Part shown: positions 34,069-43,556 of the stretch, in pieces
How the letters are laid out: the number at the start of each line of letters is the position of its first letter
Numbering within the stretch: position 1 is the stretch's first letter
From: Sinorhizobium garamanticum
Lineage (GTDB): Bacteria > Pseudomonadota > Alphaproteobacteria > Rhizobiales > Rhizobiaceae
Length of the DNA: 64,000 bases
Direction of reading: 5' to 3'
NCBI RefSeq assembly: GCF_029892065.1
Contig: NZ_CP120374.1
Span: forward strand, 1,674,001 to 1,738,000
Translations under genes and position numbers: made by a program
The notes under the pieces: model-generated
What the model was told of the DNA's origin: nothing
What the model saw: only the letters and a program-made list of their open reading frames with translations
The model's database searches: none

Positions 34069-35504
34069 CCGACGCCGCGCTTCTCCAATCGATCATTGCA
34101 AGCCTGCCCGAGATCGTGGTGGTCACCGGGGCCTGCATCCTGTTGATCCTGGGGCAGCTTGTGCGCAAGGGGCAGGAGCATTTCTTTGTTTCGGCCTCCG
34201 TCGCGATCGTGCTGATCGCCGCCTTGGCGACGCTCCTGCTGGCGAACGAGGTGCGGCCGGCCTACTCCGGCATGTTCATCGCCGACCGCTTCGCGGTCTT
34301 CTTCAAGCTCGTGTTCTACCTGGCGACCGTCCTGACATTCCTCCTGTCGCGAAAATATGCCGATATCGAAGGGATCGCGAGCAGCGAATACTATGTCCTG
34401 CTGCTCTTCGCGCTTTTCGGAATGATGATCATGGCCTCGGCGACAGATCTTCTGTCGATCTATGTGGGCCTCGAACTGATGGTGCTCTGCACCTATGTGC
34501 TGACGGGCTTCATGCGACGCGAGCAGCGCTCGAACGAAGCCGCGTTGAAATACGTGATCCTTGGCGCGGTCTCGACCGGGATTTTCCTGTACGGCGTCTC
34601 GCTGGTCTACGGGTTGACCGGCACGACGCAACTCGATGCGATGGCTCAGGCGGTGACTGGGGCTCCGCTCGATCCCGGATTGCTGCTGGCGGTGGTCTTC
34701 ATTGTTGCGGGGCTGGTCTTCAAGGTCGGCGCGGTGCCGTTCCATATGTGGCTGCCGGACGTATACGAAGGCGCGCCGACGACGATCACAGCCTTCATGT
34801 CGGTGGGGCCGAAGGCGGCGGGCTTCGCGGTTATCCTCAGGGTATTCCTCAATCCCCTGGTCGCCGCCTCGGACGCATGGATCATCGTCGCAGTCATCGC
34901 GGTGGTGACCATGGCGCTCGGCAGTTTCGTGGCGCTGGTGCAGGATAATTTCAAGCGGCTGCTCGCCTACTCCAGCATCGCCCATGCCGGCTTCGCCATT
35001 TTCGGCGTGGTGGCCGGCGGTCAGGACGGGATCGCCAGCGTGATGCTCTACATGCTGATCTACGCCTTCATGAACCTCGGCATTTTCGGCGCCGTCATCA
35101 TGATGCGGAACGGCGATTTCTCGGGCGAGGTCATCGACGACTACGCGGGTTTCGCCAAGTCGCATCCGGGACTCGCGCTTCTGATGCTGCTCTATCTCTT
35201 CTCGCTCGCTGGCATCCCGCCGACGGCCGGCTTCTTCGCCAAGTTCTACGTGCTGGTCGCACTCGTCGAGCGAGGTTTCGTCATGCTTGCGGTGATTGCC
35301 GTACTCTTGAGCGCCGTCGCCGCCTACTTCTACATCCGCATCGTCATGGTGATCTACATGCGCGAGCCGGAGAGGGCGTTCGAGCCCGCGCTGACGCCCA
35401 TGGTGCGCGCCACGCTTGCCTTCACCGCCCTCGGCACCATCGGCATCGGGCTATTTCCGGCGTGGTTCCTTGGGCTTGCTCAACAGTCGGCGTCTGGGGG
35501 GTAG
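34065..35504 (+). CDS. nuoN: NADH-quinone oxidoreductase subunit N
   Basis: 479 residues, with about fourteen membrane helices. Key residues are visible: Glu in YVGLELMVLCTYVL, Lys in GLVFKVGAVPFHMWLPDVY and Lys in MSVGPKAAGF. It overlaps nuoM by four bases and ends the first block of the cluster. A 194-base gap with a repeat-like hairpin separates it from nuoA. Confidence 0.95.
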   Translation: MTDAALLQSIIASLPEIVVVTGACILLILGQLVRKGQEHFFVSASVAIVLIAALATLLLANEVRPAYSGMFIADRFAVFFKLVFYLATVLTFLLSRKYADIEGIASSEYYVLLLFALFGMMIMASATDLLSIYVGLELMVLCTYVLTGFMRREQRSNEAALKYVILGAVSTGIFLYGVSLVYGLTGTTQLDAMAQAVTGAPLDPGLLLAVVFIVAGLVFKVGAVPFHMWLPDVYEGAPTTITAFMSVGPKAAGFAVILRVFLNPLVAASDAWIIVAVIAVVTMALGSFVALVQDNFKRLLAYSSIAHAGFAIFGVVAGGQDGIASVMLYMLIYAFMNLGIFGAVIMMRNGDFSGEVIDDYAGFAKSHPGLALLMLLYLFSLAGIPPTAGFFAKFYVLVALVERGFVMLAVIAVLLSAVAAYFYIRIVMVIYMREPERAFEPALTPMVRATLAFTALGTIGIGLFPAWFLGLAQQSASGG

Positions 35505-35553
35505 AGAGGGATGAGGAAAAGTGTGCGCGGTTTTCCGCTCGCATCCCGCTCTA
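35503..35553. repeat. Short palindromic intergenic repeat after nuoN
   Basis: AGAGGGATGAGGAAAAGTGT pairs with GCGGTTTTCCGCTCGCATCCCGCTCT across an imperfect stem. It shares the GGAAAAGTGTG..CGGTTTTCCG core with family A but with different arms. A weak relative (GGGGAAAGTGTGTCCGCCCGC) lies in the nuoC-nuoD gap. It may attenuate transcription or protect the nuoN end of the transcript. Confidence 0.6.
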
Positions 35554-35698
35554 AATGTTTAAAATCGATTGGATTTGCAATGATCCGCCCGACAGAATAG
35601 ACTCTCCGAAGGATTGCCCAGGTTGCTTCTCGGGGCGACGACAGTACCGGCCCCATATCGCGACTGAGCAAAGCCCTCGTTGAGCGGGGCGTAATGAT

Positions 35699-36064
35699 AT
35701 GACGGCAATGGAATTCCTGCCGGTTCTTTTCATGGTCGCCGGAATTGTTCTGGTGGCGGGGGCAACGCTGTTTGTTTCCTCGCTGCTGCGCCCCTCCAAC
35801 CCCTATCCGGCAAAGAACATGCCCTACGAATGCGGCATGGACCCTGCGGGCGAGGCCGCGGGGGGCCGCTTCCGGGTCCAGTTCTATATCCTCGCGATCC
35901 TGCTGGTCGTCTTCGATGTCGAGACGATGTTCCTCTTTCCCTGGGCCGTCGTCCTGAAGGAGATCGGGCTGGTCGGTTTTGTCGAGATGTTCGTTTTCAT
36001 CGTGCTGCTTCTCGTAGGCTTCGCCTACGCGTGGCTGAAGGGAGCGCTTGAATGGGAGGAGTAA
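35699..36064 (+). CDS. nuoA: NADH-quinone oxidoreductase subunit A
   Basis: 121 residues, with three membrane helices. The conserved loop [14 protein letters not shown] carries the cysteine typical of NuoA/ND3, and [16 protein letters not shown] is the signature helix. The quinone-site loop is therefore intact. The gene overlaps nuoB by 13 bases and starts the peripheral-arm block A-G. Confidence 0.95.
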   Translation: MTAMEFLPVLFMVAGIVLVAGATLFVSSLLRPSNPYPAKNMPYECGMDPAGEAAGGRFRVQFYILAILLVVFDVETMFLFPWAVVLKEIGLVGFVEMFVFIVLLLVGFAYAWLKGALEWEE

Positions 36065-36555
36065 ACAACGCGATCCGCGACAGTGTCCTGTTCACCACGG
36101 CCGACAGCGTCATCAGCTGGAGCCGGAGGTCGGCATTGTGGCCGGAGACCTTCGGCATCGCCTGCTGCGCCATCGAGATGATCTCGGCCGGTTGCGCCCG
36201 CTATGATCTCGACCGGTTCGGCGTGGTGTTCCGCCCGTCGCCACGCCAGTCCGACGTGATGATCATCGCCGGTACGGTCACTCGGAAATTCGCGCCGGTC
36301 GTCAGGCGGCTCTATGACCAAATGCCGGAGCCGCGCTGGGTGATCGCCATGGGTACCTGCGCCATTTCGGGCGGCGTCTATAACACCTACGCCGTGGTGC
36401 AGGGGTCGGAAACCTTCGTGCCCGTCGATGTGCATGTGCCCGGCTGTCCGCCGCGGCCCGAGGCGTTGATGCACGGCTTCCTCCTGTTGCAGGAGAAGAT
36501 CAAGAAGTCCCGCGCGTTGACCGGCACACCTCTCGATCGGGTTGCAGCGTCATGA
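36052..36555 (+). CDS. nuoB: NADH-quinone oxidoreductase subunit B
   Basis: 167 residues. The ligands of the N2 4Fe-4S cluster are visible: the tandem pair in GIACCAIEM, the cysteine in MGTCAISGG and that in [12 protein letters not shown]2 is the last iron-sulfur centre before quinone. The gene is embedded between nuoA and nuoC with overlaps on both sides. Confidence 0.96.
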   Translation: MGGVNNAIRDSVLFTTADSVISWSRRSALWPETFGIACCAIEMISAGCARYDLDRFGVVFRPSPRQSDVMIIAGTVTRKFAPVVRRLYDQMPEPRWVIAMGTCAISGGVYNTYAVVQGSETFVPVDVHVPGCPPRPEALMHGFLLLQEKIKKSRALTGTPLDRVAAS

Positions 36556-37088
36556 GGGTGGAACCGTCTCTCAACCGCGCTCCGATCATGGAGCGCTTCG
36601 GAGAAGCAATCGAGGATCTAGGCACCGCGCACGGCATTGAAGTCTTTGCTGTTCCTCCGGACAAGATCGTCGAGTTCTGCCGGTTTCTGAAAGAAGATCC
36701 GGCGCTCAAGTTCAATTTCCTCTCGGACATTTGCGGGGTCGATCATTATCCCGAGACGCCGCGTTACGAGGCGGTCTACCACCTCTATTCGCTGCCGAAC
36801 AAATGGCGGATCCGCATCAAGTGCCGGCTTGGCGATCCCCCTGAGGTTCCCTCGGTCACGGGAGTCTGGCGCACCGCCAACTGGCACGAGCGCGAGGCCT
36901 GGGACATGTACGGCATCCGGTTTACGGGGCATCCCGACCTGCGCCGCATCTACATGTGGGAAGGCTTCGAGGGCTTTCCGCAGCGCAAGGATTTTCCGCT
37001 CCGGGGCTACAAGGACAAGCTGAACCCGTTTGGCGCCGAAGGCCCGCCGCCGACGCAGCCCGACCTTGCCACCAGGGAGATTCCTTGA
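36552..37088 (+). CDS. nuoC: NADH-quinone oxidoreductase subunit C
   Basis: 178 residues, separate from NuoD (not fused as in enterobacteria). The conserved [24 protein letters not shown] region (read as [12 protein letters not shown] and [14 protein letters not shown]) and DFPLRGY near the C-terminus identify the 30-kDa family. It packs with NuoD in the peripheral arm. A 78-base gap with a weak hairpin precedes nuoD. Confidence 0.95.
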   Translation: MRVEPSLNRAPIMERFGEAIEDLGTAHGIEVFAVPPDKIVEFCRFLKEDPALKFNFLSDICGVDHYPETPRYEAVYHLYSLPNKWRIRIKCRLGDPPEVPSVTGVWRTANWHEREAWDMYGIRFTGHPDLRRIYMWEGFEGFPQRKDFPLRGYKDKLNPFGAEGPPPTQPDLATREIP

Positions 37089-37166
37089 GCCGGATGGGGA
37101 AAGTGTGTCCGCCCGCAACCCGCTCGAACTGATTTGAAGGAGGCCGTTTGACGCCGGAGAGATGAG

Positions 37167-38381
37167 ATGACCGAAGTCACCGAGCTCATGAGACCGGAAG
37201 GCGAAGCGCTCAATACCAAGGAAGTGCTGCTCAACCTCGGTCCACAGCACCCCAGCACCCATGGGGTGCTGCGGCTCGTGCTTGAGCTCGATGGCGAGTA
37301 TGTCGAGCGCGTGGATCCCCATATCGGCTATCTCCACCGCGGCACCGAAAAACTGGCGGAGAGCTTCACCTATACCCAGATTTTCCCGCTGACGGACCGG
37401 CTCGACTATCTCTGTCCGCCTTCGAACAACCTGGCCTTCGCATTGGCGGTGGAGAAGCTCCTCGGCATAGAGGCGCCGATCCGGGCGCAATATATCCGCG
37501 TGCTGATGGCCGAACTGGCGCGGATCTCCGGCCATCTCCTGATCACCGGCGCGCTGCCTATGGACCTCGGCGCCATGACGGCGCTTCTCTACGTGATGCG
37601 CGAGCGCGAAATGATCATGGACCTCCTGGAAATGATCACCGGCGCGCGCATGCACACTTCCTTCTGCAGGGTTGGCGGGGTGCGCGAAGACCTGCCCGAC
37701 GGTTTCCTTCCGAAGATCAGGGAGTTCTGCGACATCTTCCCGAGCCGGATCCGCGACTACGAGCGGCTGCTCGAGAACAACCGGGTGTTCCTGAACCGCA
37801 CCCGGGGGATCGGCGTGATCTCCCCCGAGGACGCCATCGACCTGGGCTTAAGCGGTCCGAATCTGCGTGCTTCCGGTGTCGACTGGGACATCCGCCGCGA
37901 CGAACCTTATGAAATTTACGACCGGCTCGATTTCAACGTCATTACCCGCGAAGAGGGCGATTGCTATGCGCGCTGGTGGTGCCGGGTCGAAGAGATGCGC
38001 GAGAGCATGCGGATCATCGAACAATGCATCGACCAGATGCCCGATGGACCGTTCCAGATCGACATGCCGACGATCGCCTTCCCGGTGGACAAGGAGCGCG
38101 TGCACTGCTCGATGGAGGCGTTGATCCAGCATTTCGACCTGTCGGCCTATGGCTTCGACGTGCCGGCCGGCGAGGTTTATTCGGCGATCGAGGCGCCGAA
38201 GGGCGAGCTCGGCTTCTACATCATCAGCGACGGGTCGCCAAAACCGTTCCGCATGAAGGTGCGGGCACCCTCGTTCGTCAATCTTCAGGCGCTCTTCGGG
38301 GTCACCAACGCCCGCTACCTGGCGGACATGATCGCCGTGCTCGGCAGTCTCGACCCTGTCATGGCGGAGGTGGACAAGTAG
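37167..38381 (+). CDS. nuoD: NADH-quinone oxidoreductase subunit D
   Basis: 404 residues, the usual length. LNLGPQHPSTHGVLRL at the N-terminus holds the quinone-site His. Further matching segments are HIGYLHRGTEKL, YLCPPSNNLAF and a C-terminal GSLDPVMAEVDK. The protein shapes the quinone-binding cavity with NuoB. Confidence 0.96.
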   Translation: MTEVTELMRPEGEALNTKEVLLNLGPQHPSTHGVLRLVLELDGEYVERVDPHIGYLHRGTEKLAESFTYTQIFPLTDRLDYLCPPSNNLAFALAVEKLLGIEAPIRAQYIRVLMAELARISGHLLITGALPMDLGAMTALLYVMREREMIMDLLEMITGARMHTSFCRVGGVREDLPDGFLPKIREFCDIFPSRIRDYERLLENNRVFLNRTRGIGVISPEDAIDLGLSGPNLRASGVDWDIRRDEPYEIYDRLDFNVITREEGDCYARWWCRVEEMRESMRIIEQCIDQMPDGPFQIDMPTIAFPVDKERVHCSMEALIQHFDLSAYGFDVPAGEVYSAIEAPKGELGFYIISDGSPKPFRMKVRAPSFVNLQALFGVTNARYLADMIAVLGSLDPVMAEVDK

Positions 38382-38395
38382 GAGATTTGGACGCG

Positions 38396-38908
38396 ATGAG
38401 CATGCGCGAAAAAATCGAACAGGCAGCGGCGGCGTATCCAGACCAGCGCTCGGCGATCATGCCCGCGCTTGTGATCGCACAGAAGGAACACGGCCATCTG
38501 CCCGGTCCCGTGCTGGAGGAGGTCGCCGACATCCTCGGAGTCGAGCGGATCTGGGTCTACGAGCTGGCGACCTTCTACACGCTCTTCCACACCGAGCCGG
38601 TGGGCAGGTTCCACTTGCAGCTCTGCGACAATGTCTCCTGCATGCTGTGCGGATCCGAAGACCTGCTGACGCATCTGGAAACGGTGCTCAAGATCAAGAA
38701 GGGCGACACCACGGCGGACGGCTTGTTCACCCTTTCGACCGTCGAGTGCCTTGGTGCCTGCGAGATGGCTCCGGTAATGCAGGTCGGCGACGACTACCAT
38801 GGCAACCTTGATGTCGCGCGGCTTGACGCACTGCTGGACAGCCTTCGGGCTGCGGCGGGGCGGGCAGCGGGCATCGAGCACGCTCCTCAGCCATTGCCGG
38901 GAGGGTAG
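38396..38908 (+). CDS. nuoE: NADH-quinone oxidoreductase subunit E
   Basis: 170 residues from the ATG at 38396; an ATG at 38402 is a close alternative. The thioredoxin-like 2Fe-2S domain has its ligands in CDNVSCMLCGSE and ECLGACEMAPV. The subunit sits beside NuoF near the NADH entry. GGAG lies 11 bases upstream. The stop is four bases before nuoF. Confidence 0.94.
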   Translation: MSMREKIEQAAAAYPDQRSAIMPALVIAQKEHGHLPGPVLEEVADILGVERIWVYELATFYTLFHTEPVGRFHLQLCDNVSCMLCGSEDLLTHLETVLKIKKGDTTADGLFTLSTVECLGACEMAPVMQVGDDYHGNLDVARLDALLDSLRAAAGRAAGIEHAPQPLPGG

Positions 38909-38912
38909 CGCC

Positions 38913-40178
38913 TTGTTCGAGCCGGTTCTTCTCAAAAATGTCGAGGTCGCGAACGGCCATCTGCTTTCGACCTATGAGGCCGGCGGCGGCTATCAGGCGC
39001 TTAGGAAAGTGCTCAGCGAATACACGCCTGACGAGGTCGTCGAGCTCGTCAAACAGTCCAACCTGCGCGGTCGCGGCGGTGCCGGATTCCCGACGGGAAT
39101 GAAGTGGAGCTTTGTGCCGAAAGGGGCCGACAAGCCGAAATATCTGTGCTGCAACGCGGACGAGGGGGAGCCCGGCACCTTCAAGGACCGGATCATCATG
39201 GAGCGCGACCCCCACCAGCTCATCGAGGCGCTGGCGGTGAGCGGCTACGCGATCGGGGCGGAAACCGCCTATGTCTACATCCGCGGAGAATATGTGGCGG
39301 CGATCCGTCGCCTGGAGCAGGCGATCGCCGAGGCTCACGAAAAGGGATACCTGGGAAGGAGCGTTCTGGGCACGGATTTCAATTTCACTGTCCACATCCA
39401 CTGTGGCGCCGGCGCCTATATCTGCGGCGAGGAGACCGCGATGCTCGAGTCGCTCGAGGGCAAGCGGGCGCAGCCGCGATTGAAACCGCCGTTTCCGGCC
39501 GTGGCCGGGCTCTACGCCAGCCCGACAGTGATCAACAATGTCGAGACGCTCGCCTGCGTGCCGCATATCGTGACACGCGGCGCTGCCTGGTTTCGCGGCA
39601 TCGGCCCGGACAAGAGCCCCGGTCCGAAGCTCTATTGCGTGAGCGGGCAGGTGCGCAAACCCGGCCTCTACGAGCTGCCGATGGGCATCCCGCTCAAGGA
39701 ACTGGTCGAGGAGCACGCCGGCGGGCCGCTGCCGGGACGAAAGATCAAGGCGGTGATCCCGGGCGGAGTTTCGGCGCCGGTGATCCCGGAGCACGCGCTC
39801 GAAGTGGGGATGGATTTCGACTCGCTCTCTGCCGCCGGATCGATGCTCGGTTCGGCCGGCGTGATCGTGGTCGACGACTCCACCTGCATGGTCAAGGTCG
39901 CGACCCGGATCATCGAATTCTTCCACCATGAGTCCTGCGGCAAGTGCACGCCATGCCGGGAGGGCTTGAACTGGGTCGTCAAGGTGCTGCGTCGGATCGA
40001 GGCCGGGGAGGGCGCACCCGGCGACCTGGAGCAGCTGGACATGCTCTGCAAGGGCATTTTCGGCAATACGTTCTGTGCCTTGGGCGACGGCGCGGCGATG
40101 GGATTGCGGGCAGCACTGAAGCATTTTCGTGAGGAGTTTGTCGCCCATATCGAGGAGGGGAGGTGCCCGTTCCACTAA
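38913..40178 (+). CDS. nuoF: NADH-quinone oxidoreductase subunit F
   Basis: 421 residues from a TTG start at 38913, with GGGAGGG upstream; longer readings begin inside nuoE. The FMN/NADH site is visible as RGRGGAGFPTGMKW and CNADEGEPGTFKDR. The 4Fe-4S ligands are in SCGKCTPCREG and GNTFCALGDGAA. It is the NADH-oxidising subunit. Its stop codon is the beginning of a palindromic repeat. Confidence 0.95.
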   Translation: MFEPVLLKNVEVANGHLLSTYEAGGGYQALRKVLSEYTPDEVVELVKQSNLRGRGGAGFPTGMKWSFVPKGADKPKYLCCNADEGEPGTFKDRIIMERDPHQLIEALAVSGYAIGAETAYVYIRGEYVAAIRRLEQAIAEAHEKGYLGRSVLGTDFNFTVHIHCGAGAYICGEETAMLESLEGKRAQPRLKPPFPAVAGLYASPTVINNVETLACVPHIVTRGAAWFRGIGPDKSPGPKLYCVSGQVRKPGLYELPMGIPLKELVEEHAGGPLPGRKIKAVIPGGVSAPVIPEHALEVGMDFDSLSAAGSMLGSAGVIVVDDSTCMVKVATRIIEFFHHESCGKCTPCREGLNWVVKVLRRIEAGEGAPGDLEQLDMLCKGIFGNTFCALGDGAAMGLRAALKHFREEFVAHIEEGRCPFH

Positions 40179-40219
40179 TGCATGTCGCCCAAAAGTGTTT
40201 TTGGGACAACGACATGCAT
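40178..40219. repeat. Palindromic intergenic repeat, family C (short copy) in nuoF-nuoG gap
   Basis: ATGCATGTCGCCCAAAAGTG pairs with TTTTGGGACAACGACATGCAT. The inverse of a longer copy at 46139-46186 matches it except for an eight-base deletion in the loop (GCAGCGGT missing). The homology continues past the palindrome (AAAACAAGACCT versus AAAACAAGGACCT). It lies between two complex I genes of one operon. Confidence 0.8.
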
Positions 40220-40256
40220 GAAAACAAGACCTGCGCGGACAGGGCTGAGAGGAAGT

Positions 40257-42845
40257 ATGGTTAGTATCACGATCGACGGTCAAACGGTGGAAGTTGAGTC
40301 TGGCTCCACGGTGCTCAATGCGGCCGAGCGTTTGGGCATCGACATCCCGACCTTCTGCTACTGGAAGCGGTTGCCGGCACTTGCCTCGTGCCGCATGTGC
40401 CTGGTGGAGATCGAGGGTCTCAGGCGGTTGCAACCGTCCTGCGCGACCGCGGTCACCGATGGCATGGTGGTCAGGACGAACACGCCCCTGATCGAGGAAA
40501 CGCGCTCGTCCATGCTCGACATGCTGCTCGCCAACCACCCGCTCGACTGCCCGATCTGCGACAAGGGCGGAGAGTGCGAGCTGCAGGACATGGTGATGGC
40601 CTACGGTCCCCGCAAAAGCGAGTTCCGCGATCCCAAACGTGTGTTCCACTCGAAGGACATCCGCCTGAGCCCGGTCATCATCATGAATGTCAACCGCTGC
40701 ATCCAGTGCCAGCGCTGCGTCAGGATGTGTGAAGAGGTCGTCGGCGCGGTCGCTTTGGGGACGGTCGAAAAGGGGATGGACACCGCCGTAACCGGTTTCG
40801 AGGGCAGTCTCGCGAGTTGCGACCAGTGCGGCAACTGCGTCGAGGTCTGCCCCGTCGGCGCGCTGATGAGCTTCCCCTATCGCTACAAGGCACGGCCCTG
40901 GGATCTCGCCGAGACCGACACCATCTGCCCGCATTGCGGCACCGGCTGCCAACTGACTGTCGGAGCACGCAAGGGCGAGTTCATGCGGGTCCGCTCGGAC
41001 TGGGAGCACGGGGTCAATCGAGAAACGCTCTGCGTGCGCGGGCGCTTCGGCCTCGACTTCATCGAGAGCCGGGACCGGATCAAGCGACCGATGATCCGTC
41101 GCGATGGCGTGCTCACTCCGGTTTCCTGGGATGAGGCCGGCGACTACCTGCGCCGGCGCCTCTCGGCCGTCGAGAGCAAGGCCGCCGGCGGGCTCGCGTC
41201 CGCGCGCCTGCCCAACGAGGTGCTCTATCAGTTCCAGAAGCTGATGCGGACGGTGTTCCGCACAAACAACATCGACTGTTCGTCGCGCTGGTCTACGCCC
41301 TACGATGCGCTCGGCCCGCTGGTGGCGGGGTTCCATAGCCGCGCGCCGTTGGAAGAGGTGATCGCGAACGACTGTGTGCTGGTGATCGGCGGCAATGTGA
41401 CGGAGGAAAACCCCGTTACCGAATACCTGCTCAGGGATGCCGCGCGACAGCGGCAGACCGGATTGCTCATGCTCTCGGCGCGGCCGTCGCGTCTCGACGC
41501 CGATGCCCGTACGGTGGTTCGCGTGCGGCCGGGCGAAGAAGCGGCGAGCCTTGCGGCGGTGGTGGCCGGGCTCGTGGCGGCGGACGGTCAGGCATTGCCG
41601 GGCGACGTTTCTGCCGATATCGGCGCGACAATCCGTAGTCCAGCGGCGAGCAGCGGCAGCGACGCGCTGGATCGTCTGGCCTCCGCACTCAAGGAGAGCC
41701 GCAGTGTCAGCGTTCTTGTCAGCATCGACCTTCTGAGATCACCCGAAGCACGCGCGACACTGCAACAGCTCAACAACCTGCTCAAGGTCCTCCACCTGCT
41801 CGGCAAGGGCCCGGCGATGCAGTTTCTCTTCGACCGCGCCAACCAGATGGGCGCCTGGGACATGGGGGTTCTGCCGGCGGCGCTGCCGGGGCCGGGCGCG
41901 GTCACCGACGATGCGGCGCGCGCAACTCTCGAACGGGCCTGGGGCACCGAGCTTCCGTCCGAACCGGGCGCCGGTCTCGACGCGATGCTGGAGCTCTGCG
42001 TCGACGGGCGGATGGGCGCGCTCTACGTCGCCGGAACCGACCCTCTGATCGCCTTTCCCGACCGGGATTTCGTGACGCGTGCGCTTAGCGCCGCCGATCT
42101 CCTGATCGTGCAGGACACCTTCCTGACGGAGACTGCGGGCCTGGCGGAGGTCGTCCTGCCCGCGGCGGGTTTCGGCGAGGAAGCCGGCACGTTCACCAAC
42201 AACGAGGGCCGGCTTCAGACGGTTCGCAAATTCCGCGAACCAGCCTTCGAGGCGCGAGGCAATCTGGCGATCTTCGATTTCGTCGCGGCGCTCCGCAAGG
42301 AACTGCTTCAGCCTTCGACGCAAGGCGAGATTTTCGACGAGATTGCCCGGCTGGTTCCAGCCTATCAGGGGTTGACTGAGGGTGGGCTCGGCGCCGACGG
42401 CGCCTTCACCAAGGCGGTGCCGATGCCAGCGGCTGGCAAATTCTTCCCGCCGCCGCCTGCCCCGACATCAACCGACGGGCTCGTGCTGGTGACAGGCAAC
42501 TGCCTGTTCCACAACGGATATCTTTCCGAACGCTCGGAAATCCTGAATACCGTTGCGGACGATCCCTATGTCGAAATGAGCGCTGAGGATGCCGCTAAGC
42601 TTGGCCTTTCGGATGGCGCCCCGGTGGTGGCGCGTTCCGCTCAGGGTGAACTGACGGCAAAGCTCAAGGTCAACCGGCGCTTTCCGAGCGGCCTCGTGTT
42701 TGTGCCCGAGAACTACAGCGCGCTGCGTCTCAACAGCCTGATGCGGCGGGATGAATATCCATGTCCTGTGGAAGTGCGCGAGGCCGCACCGGTCTTCGAG
42801 AGCGCTGCTTCCACGGGCTCCGCCATTGAGCAAGATCGGATTTGA
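40257..42845 (+). CDS. nuoG: NADH-quinone oxidoreductase subunit G
   Basis: 862 residues from the ATG at 40257, with GAGAGGAAG upstream. The N-terminal 2Fe-2S domain has cysteines in PTFCYWKR and ASCRMCLVEI. The His/Cys cluster region reads NHPLDCPICDKGGECELQ, followed by ferredoxin-like CIQCQRCVRMCEE and CDQCGNCVEVCPVGAL. After that comes a 4Fe-4S motif CPHCGTGCQLTV and a molybdopterin-enzyme-like domain that lost its cofactor function in complex I. The last 250 residues fit the C-terminal fold. The gene ends the plus-strand block. Confidence 0.95.
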   Translation: MVSITIDGQTVEVESGSTVLNAAERLGIDIPTFCYWKRLPALASCRMCLVEIEGLRRLQPSCATAVTDGMVVRTNTPLIEETRSSMLDMLLANHPLDCPICDKGGECELQDMVMAYGPRKSEFRDPKRVFHSKDIRLSPVIIMNVNRCIQCQRCVRMCEEVVGAVALGTVEKGMDTAVTGFEGSLASCDQCGNCVEVCPVGALMSFPYRYKARPWDLAETDTICPHCGTGCQLTVGARKGEFMRVRSDWEHGVNRETLCVRGRFGLDFIESRDRIKRPMIRRDGVLTPVSWDEAGDYLRRRLSAVESKAAGGLASARLPNEVLYQFQKLMRTVFRTNNIDCSSRWSTPYDALGPLVAGFHSRAPLEEVIANDCVLVIGGNVTEENPVTEYLLRDAARQRQTGLLMLSARPSRLDADARTVVRVRPGEEAASLAAVVAGLVAADGQALPGDVSADIGATIRSPAASSGSDALDRLASALKESRSVSVLVSIDLLRSPEARATLQQLNNLLKVLHLLGKGPAMQFLFDRANQMGAWDMGVLPAALPGPGAVTDDAARATLERAWGTELPSEPGAGLDAMLELCVDGRMGALYVAGTDPLIAFPDRDFVTRALSAADLLIVQDTFLTETAGLAEVVLPAAGFGEEAGTFTNNEGRLQTVRKFREPAFEARGNLAIFDFVAALRKELLQPSTQGEIFDEIARLVPAYQGLTEGGLGADGAFTKAVPMPAAGKFFPPPPAPTSTDGLVLVTGNCLFHNGYLSERSEILNTVADDPYVEMSAEDAAKLGLSDGAPVVARSAQGELTAKLKVNRRFPSGLVFVPENYSALRLNSLMRRDEYPCPVEVREAAPVFESAASTGSAIEQDRI

Positions 42846-42975
42846 TCGGATCGTTGCGCGACCACCCGGGGACGCCGCGTGGGGTAGCATCTTGGAGTTG
42901 CCGAGCAGAGCACCCCCCGCTCTCCCGAGTGTCGATGTGATTCCTCTCGAAGGAGGCGTGCCGCACCTGCTCTCG

Positions 42976-43416
42976 TCAGTGATAGCGGTTCCCGCAAATG
43001 TAATCCTGCAGGTCCTGCTCCGTGCGCAACGCTTCGTCGAGCCTGTGCTTGACCACGTCGCCGATGCTGACCACGCCGACAACGCTGTCGCCTTCGAGCA
43101 CGAGCACGTGGCGTGTACGCCGTTGGGTCATCATCGCCATCACGTAGGGCAGCAAATCCTGTGTCGAACAGGTCGCGACACTGCGGTTCATGATGTCAAC
43201 AGCCCGCATCGTCGCCGCCTCGGCCCCGTATTCCGCCAATGCGTTGCAGCAATCCCGTTCCGAAAGCGTACCCAGGTATTCTCCGGGGGCGCGGCTGACG
43301 ACTACGAAGCCGATATTGCTTTCGCGAAACAGCCGCAGCACTTCCACCATAGTGTGAGAAGGGGTGACCGCAATGACCCCGACGCCCTTGTTCTTCACGA
43401 TATCGCCGACAAACAT
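42976..43416 (-). CDS. CBS-domain protein
   Basis: 146 residues made of two tandem CBS domains. The first is MFVGDIVKNKGVGVIAVTP...GYLGTLSERD (about 1-60). The second is RAVDIMNRSVATCSTQDLL...GVVSIGDVVKH (about 70-130). Pairs of CBS domains bind adenine nucleotides and report energy state. It is convergent with nuoG and upstream of nothing on its strand, but lies between nuoG and the displaced nuoI/nuoH. A regulatory tie to energy metabolism is plausible but unproven. Confidence 0.9.
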   Translation of the reverse strand: MFVGDIVKNKGVGVIAVTPSHTMVEVLRLFRESNIGFVVVSRAPGEYLGTLSERDCCNALAEYGAEAATMRAVDIMNRSVATCSTQDLLPYVMAMMTQRRTRHVLVLEGDSVVGVVSIGDVVKHRLDEALRTEQDLQDYICGNRYH

Positions 43417-43429
43417 TTAAGCCTCCTGC

Positions 43430-43528
43430 CCTGCAGCGCGGTGCGTCAGACGCACAAAAGTCGCCGTAGCACTTTGAACTGGCGCACGATTTTACTCCTA
43501 AATCGCCTGCGATTTAAGGAGTCGTGCG
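43430..43528. repeat. Palindromic intergenic repeat, family B (copy 2)
   Basis: Two modules: CTGCAGCGCGGTGCGTC/GACGCAC..GTCGCCGTAGCAC, then CGCACGATTTTACTCC, TAAATCG/CGATTTA and GGAGTCGTGCG. It shares the order of modules and the linker CACTTTGAA with the copies at 1769-1875 and 45306-45411. It lies between the CBS gene and nuoI. Confidence 0.75.
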
Positions 43529-43556
43529 GTCGCCCCGGGGTTGACAGCTGGCGTGC

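Noticed and set aside
38727..41336. 869-residue open frame on the minus strand opposite nuoE-nuoF-nuoG
   Set aside because: It spans three well-supported genes on the other strand, has no recognisable domain and is His/Arg-rich, as expected of an antisense frame.
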